Source of the DNA: Chionis minor
Lineage: Eukaryota > Chordata > Aves > Charadriiformes > Chionididae
Assembly: GCA_013398295.1 (NCBI GenBank)
Contig: VZSF01001070.1
Coordinates: 481,528-545,527, forward strand
Direction of reading: 5' to 3'
DNA: 64,000 bases
The notes below the pieces were generated by a model. It made no database searches and was not told the origin of the DNA. It saw nothing but the letters and a program-made list of their open reading frames with translations. Of the stretch, positions 62,001 through 64,000 are shown one piece after another (positions within the stretch are counted from its first letter, which is position 1; every line of letters begins with the position of its first letter). Both the position numbers and the translations under genes were made by a program.

Positions 62001-62593
62001 GGAATGTAATCCTTTTGGGAAAGCTAGGTACCCGTATTGCTGAATTAGTGACATCTGAACCCGTCCTGGGCACTGCGGCTCATGTGGAAAAGTCTCTTGG
62101 CTGGTCAGCGTTCATTCGCTGTTTGACTTCACTTTTTCTGTAGAAGCAATTCTCTACTTTAATAAACGCTGACTAAAATAAAACACTACATGCACTCTCA
62201 ACTTCAGCCACAAATATTTTGCACAAGGATGTTTCCAGAAGTTTTGAAGAAATGTTAATGGGTTACTGGTCCTGTCTGGGCAATACCAGTAGCTGCAGGA
62301 ATTATTGCTGCCGAGCAGGTGTGGCTTATTCTGAGCTGATGACATTCCCTTTGTAAACTTACGCTTGTGGTCCTCATGAATTTTTTATCAGTGTTTGAGA
62401 TGGTGGGGGAAGTTTAGAGGATTTAAAACAGTTGCTTTGGAGTGAATGATTTCTCTTTTGCATTTTGCAGGAAGAAAAAAAGTTTACAAAGACTGTGCAA
62501 GGGAAGGTCCAGAGCAGTTACCATCACTCAGTTCAGGAAGTTGGAGAGTTGCTGAAAAAGAGACTTGATACCATTAAAAAACTAAAGATTTGA
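37970..62593 (+). CDS. NAA25: NAA25: NatB auxiliary subunit, exons 2-24 (gene span, introns included)
   Basis: Twenty-three exons join in phase to 952 residues plus stop, starting DYLDNGNNKMAIQQADKLLK and ending KRLDTIKKLKI. Human NAA25 has 972 residues, so only the first exon (about 19 codons, MATRG... in human) is missing. The protein is a long chain of TPR-like helical pairs that wraps the catalytic subunit NAA20. Together they form NatB, which acetylates nascent chains starting Met-Asp, Met-Glu, Met-Asn or Met-Gln at the ribosome. A Lys run (QKKKKKKKESS) lies near the C-terminal end. All residues found follow the human order with high identity. It is presumably driven from the same CpG island as TRAFD1. 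Confidence 0.96.
38982..39120 (+). CDS. NAA25: NAA25 exon 3
   Basis: Acceptor GTTAATAG and donor GTAAGC. Encodes VLKAIGLQRTGKQDEAYALA through ILYREMHR, the first TPR-like pair. Confidence 0.95.
40395..40466. repeat. Two-copy 36-bp tandem duplication in NAA25 intron
   Basis: TCTGAAAATGTTCTGTGTTT begins at 40395 and again at 40431. The two 36-nt units differ at only two positions. Confidence 0.9.
40800..40918 (+). CDS. NAA25: NAA25 exon 4
   Basis: Acceptor GGTTTAG and donor GTACAA. Encodes PELVTKLYEAAVKKVPNSEE through VGEYKKMQQ. Confidence 0.95.
42816..42890 (+). CDS. NAA25: NAA25 exon 5 (75 nt)
   Basis: Acceptor TTTTCAG and donor GTGTGT. Encodes AGMALYKIVPKNPYYFWSVM and SLIMQ. Confidence 0.95.
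43751..43858 (+). CDS. NAA25: NAA25 exon 6
   Basis: Acceptor TCCTTAG and donor GTAAGA. Encodes SISAQDENLSKTMFLPLAER through DKIEAEAE. Confidence 0.95.
44301..44379 (+). CDS. NAA25: NAA25 exon 7
   Basis: Acceptor TTTTAAG and donor GTAACT. Encodes VELYYMILERLEKYKEALDV and VRGKLG. Confidence 0.94.
44925..45036 (+). CDS. NAA25: NAA25 exon 8
   Basis: Acceptor AATTTAG and donor GTGAGA. Encodes EKLTSELQSRENKCMAMYKK through NALSRRLLLK. Confidence 0.95.
46147..46236 (+). CDS. NAA25: NAA25 exon 9
   Basis: Acceptor CTTTCAG and donor GTAAGT. Encodes NSDDWQFYITYFDSVFQLID through SWTPPPEEE. Confidence 0.95.
46595..46764 (+). CDS. NAA25: NAA25 exon 10
   Basis: Acceptor TTGCACAG and donor GTAAGA. Encodes HSLEGEVHYSIEQAVKFIEE through GCNDEYKL. 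Confidence 0.95.
47538..47650 (+). CDS. NAA25: NAA25 exon 11
   Basis: Acceptor TTCCTAG and donor GTAAGG. Encodes GDPEELMFQYFKKFGDKPCC through LLPSSQYTK. Confidence 0.95.
47651..50351 (+). other. NAA25: NAA25 intron (2.7 kb)
   Basis: No exon with splice support, RNA gene or repeat family recognised. Confidence 0.55.
50352..50559 (+). CDS. NAA25: NAA25 exon 12
   Basis: Acceptor CTTTCAG and donor GTGAGA. Encodes FISQLLEVIPLSATAENEIA through LRYRHGLEF. Confidence 0.95.
51162..51248 (+). CDS. NAA25: NAA25 exon 13
   Basis: Acceptor ATTTTAG and donor GTATGT. Encodes GKSCLKTELQFSDYYCLLAV and HLLLDLWLE. Confidence 0.94.
52333..52513 (+). CDS. NAA25: NAA25 exon 14
   Basis: Acceptor TCACCAG and donor GTGGGT. 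Encodes GEEAAVWQCLTLLEEGLSHS through DAKHIQHDTI. Confidence 0.95.
53184..53283 (+). CDS. NAA25: NAA25 exon 15
   Basis: Acceptor GTTGCAG and donor GTAAGT. Encodes YLLTRYAESLGHYAAASQSC then NFALRFFHSNQKD. Confidence 0.95.
54978..55018. repeat. Polypyrimidine (CT)n/T tract
   Basis: CTCTTTCTCTCTCT followed by C5 and a long T-run on the plus strand. Confidence 0.9.
57220..57241. repeat. (AATA)n short repeat
   Basis: About four AATA units ending in an A-run. It incidentally creates several AATAAA hexamers inside an intron. Confidence 0.85.
57694..57845 (+). CDS. NAA25: NAA25 exon 16
   Basis: Acceptor CTTCCAG and donor GTAAGT. Encodes TSEYIIQAYKYGAFEKIPEF through RMLLDLLLEAN. Confidence 0.95.
58145..58270 (+). 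CDS. NAA25: NAA25 exon 17
   Basis: Acceptor CCTACAG and donor GTGAGT. Encodes ISTSLEESIKSMSLSPEEDD through FNWDPKD. Confidence 0.95.
58585..58828 (+). CDS. NAA25: NAA25 exon 18
   Basis: Acceptor TCTCTAG and donor GTACCC. Encodes RDISEEHRKLSLEEETLWLR through KFLEQKIQ. The largest NAA25 exon. Confidence 0.95.
59051..59174 (+). CDS. NAA25: NAA25 exon 19
   Basis: Acceptor TGCCTAG and donor GTAAGT. Encodes YPVLGPPPTRMAGFFSNGSC through IYELDTNGL. Confidence 0.94.
59514..59579 (+). CDS. NAA25: NAA25 exon 20 (66 nt)
   Basis: Acceptor CTTTCAG and donor GTAAAT. Encodes EDSAEIQERIGNSFKSIVER and LT. Confidence 0.93.
60055..60152 (+). CDS. NAA25: NAA25 exon 21
   Basis: Acceptor TTTTCAG and donor GTATTT. 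Encodes DLFNKCKGDLIEVRDGTLKT through ENLVFFVE. Confidence 0.94.
60373..60483 (+). CDS. NAA25: NAA25 exon 22, poly-lysine segment
   Basis: Acceptor TTTCCAG and donor GTAGAC. Encodes TISIALWVSSYCDSVLRPFK then SNLQKKKKKKKESSVAM. Two coding A-runs (7 and 8 A) encode the Lys stretch. Confidence 0.92.
60919..61065 (+). CDS. NAA25: NAA25 exon 23
   Basis: Acceptor TTTATAG and donor GTAAGA. Encodes PPVFTHFLDYVTELQTLTSN through SLKDTLLLQ. Confidence 0.94.
62471..62593 (+). CDS. NAA25: NAA25 terminal coding exon
   Basis: Acceptor TTTGCAG; stop TGA at 62591-62593. Encodes EEKKFTKTVQGKVQSSYHHS then VQEVGELLKKRLDTIKKLKI. Confidence 0.96.
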   Translation, partial: EEKKFTKTVQGKVQSSYHHSVQEVGELLKKRLDTIKKLKI

Positions 62594-63977
62594 GAAATGC
62601 ATCCTTGACAGACTCCACAGGGGAGTGACACCAGAGTCCCAGGCAGAAGCAACATCCAATATACCATCACTTTAATCCAGAACTTCCTCATAATGCATGA
62701 AGGACTTAAAATCATAAAAAATTTTTTTAGGTATTACAGATGTATTGAGCTGATTTAAATTATTGTACATAAATGAGAAGCAGGGACCCTTACTGGGGTT
62801 TGACCACTTTTTATACATGTTCATAAGCATATTGCAACAGGAGAAAATTACCTTTCTTCCCTTTTGATCTCTAGAAACAACTGGAGATGGTCTTTAGAAG
62901 CAGCAATAGAAATCCAGTGTAAAGCATATATCTCAAAGAAGTTGTATTTTCATCACCATACAGTGTTTATAATTTTTTGTATGGTCCTTGCCTTAGAAAT
63001 GCAGAAATTGTAGATACCCGCATTCAGCCGCCTCCAATGAAACGAGCCTGTTTTGAAGCTGCCTATTTTGTCCACGAGCCGCCTGGTCCTACTGAATTAA
63101 TTCAGTGTGTTAGTCCAGCAGAGAGAGGTGAGGCTGCGCTGGAGGAGCACCCTCTGCACGCAGCCTTCCAGCAGAGACCAGCCCTCCGCCACAAGGTGGG
63201 AGTGAGCCGTGCCTGCTGGCGAGGCGGGTTCCTCTAAGGAGAGAACTGCTGGAGCAAAGAGGTAGTGTCAGTCTATACACAGGTTATTTTCACATTTGGA
63301 AAAATTGCAAAGCTGATGAGGAGCAAACTCGGCCATTAAGCTTTAGAGAGAGAGATGGGAATCAGTGTTTCGGCAAAAAAGACAAAACCAGAGACCTTGT
63401 ATATAATAGCTGCGGTGAAGTCTGACACTGCGGTCTGATTTCATGTCAGTTTAATGTAAAACAGCAATCATCATGACTTTTAAAAAGTGTATTTAGATTA
63501 CTGAAATTTTAAGACTTAAATATTTTAATAGAAATTAAATCCTACTGGCTTTGGTTTTAATTTGGCAGAGGTAACTTTTGCTTCCGCTGTGGTATGAGGC
63601 TGAGAATACTTTTTGTAACTGTATGCTTGCTTTTTGCAGTTGATCTTTGTTTATTCAAGTACTAGCTCATTAGGCATTCTGTTAGAAAGTGCAATTGCAT
63701 CATCTGCTCCCATTGAATCTGCATTTCTGCTGGGTTTTTTCACTTTAAAGGAGTAATGCAGCCTAAAATTGATAGGCAAAAAAAGTTACGTGTACTTGCA
63801 AAACAAGAGACAGGTCAGACTTTACAGATTCCTCATCTTCTGATTTAAAGCAGCTAGTATTTGAAGTCTAAAGTTTTAAGAGAGCTGACAATCCTACCTT
63901 TGTCATCTCTTCTGAGTATGTTTTGTTAGTAATGCTAGAATGTTGATGAGAGTATTTTTTTAAAATAAATCCTGTGT
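62594..63977 (+). other. NAA25: NAA25 3' untranslated region
   Basis: From the stop to the start of the terminal A-run. An ATTAAA lies at 63534-63539 and a canonical AATAAA at 63964-63969. An 86-codon open frame at 62977-63237 is in the UTR and has no similarity I recognise. Confidence 0.8.
63964..63969 (+). terminator. NAA25: Polyadenylation signal, NAA25
   Basis: AATAAA, 8 nt before an uninterrupted run of A. Confidence 0.7.
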
Positions 63978-64000
63978 AAAAAAAAAAAAAAAAAAAAAAA
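63978..64000. repeat. Terminal poly(A) run
   Basis: At least 23 A, cut by the window edge, right after the NAA25 polyadenylation signal. Confidence 0.95.

Noticed and set aside
1..64000. CRISPR arrays, bacterial operons, tRNA or rRNA genes, endogenous retrovirus genes, toxin genes
   Set aside because: None seen; all long conserved coding sequence is explained by three vertebrate genes with spliceosomal introns.

Overview
The window is vertebrate nuclear DNA, most likely avian or another sauropsid. It carries three protein-coding genes split by GT-AG introns: the 3' part of HECTD4 (+), all coding exons of TRAFD1 (-), and NAA25 (+) minus its first exon. The three are adjacent in the same relative arrangement on human 12q24. 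The bird-like call is an inference from compact introns (three genes in about 62 kb), short A/C-rich simple tracts, and a GC-rich CpG-island promoter that is interrupted by an assembly gap.

Layout. 1-20399: the last 23 coding exons of HECTD4, joining in frame to 1640 codons plus stop. They end in a HECT E3 ubiquitin-ligase domain whose catalytic Cys codon is at 20298-20300. 20400-about 23735: HECTD4 3' UTR. About 24115-24697: TRAFD1 3' UTR, tail to tail with HECTD4. 24698-34442: eleven TRAFD1 coding exons on the minus strand, joining to 540 codons plus stop. The first (50 nt, 34393-34442) and last (45 nt, 24698-24742) are very short. 34443-about 35270: CpG-rich intergenic region with a 453-nt run of N. 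It is the likely shared promoter of TRAFD1 and NAA25, and NAA25 exon 1 probably lies in the gap. 37970-62593: 23 NAA25 coding exons (952 residues), then a 3' UTR ending with AATAAA and an A-run at the window end.

The genes do not form a pathway. HECTD4 is a giant HECT ligase. TRAFD1 (FLN29) is an interferon-inducible feedback inhibitor of innate signalling. NAA25 is the TPR-type auxiliary subunit of the NatB N-terminal acetyltransferase. What links them is physical: a tail-to-tail HECTD4/TRAFD1 pair and a head-to-head TRAFD1/NAA25 pair.

All exon models were read by eye from splice sites, phase continuity and remembered similarity to the human proteins; no search was run. I see no tRNA, rRNA, CRISPR array, recognisable endogenous retrovirus or other intact mobile element, and no evidence of a previously undescribed system. 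The leads in Part 2 are modest: open reading frames inside introns, microsatellites, small tandem duplications, the promoter gap and the terminal poly(A).
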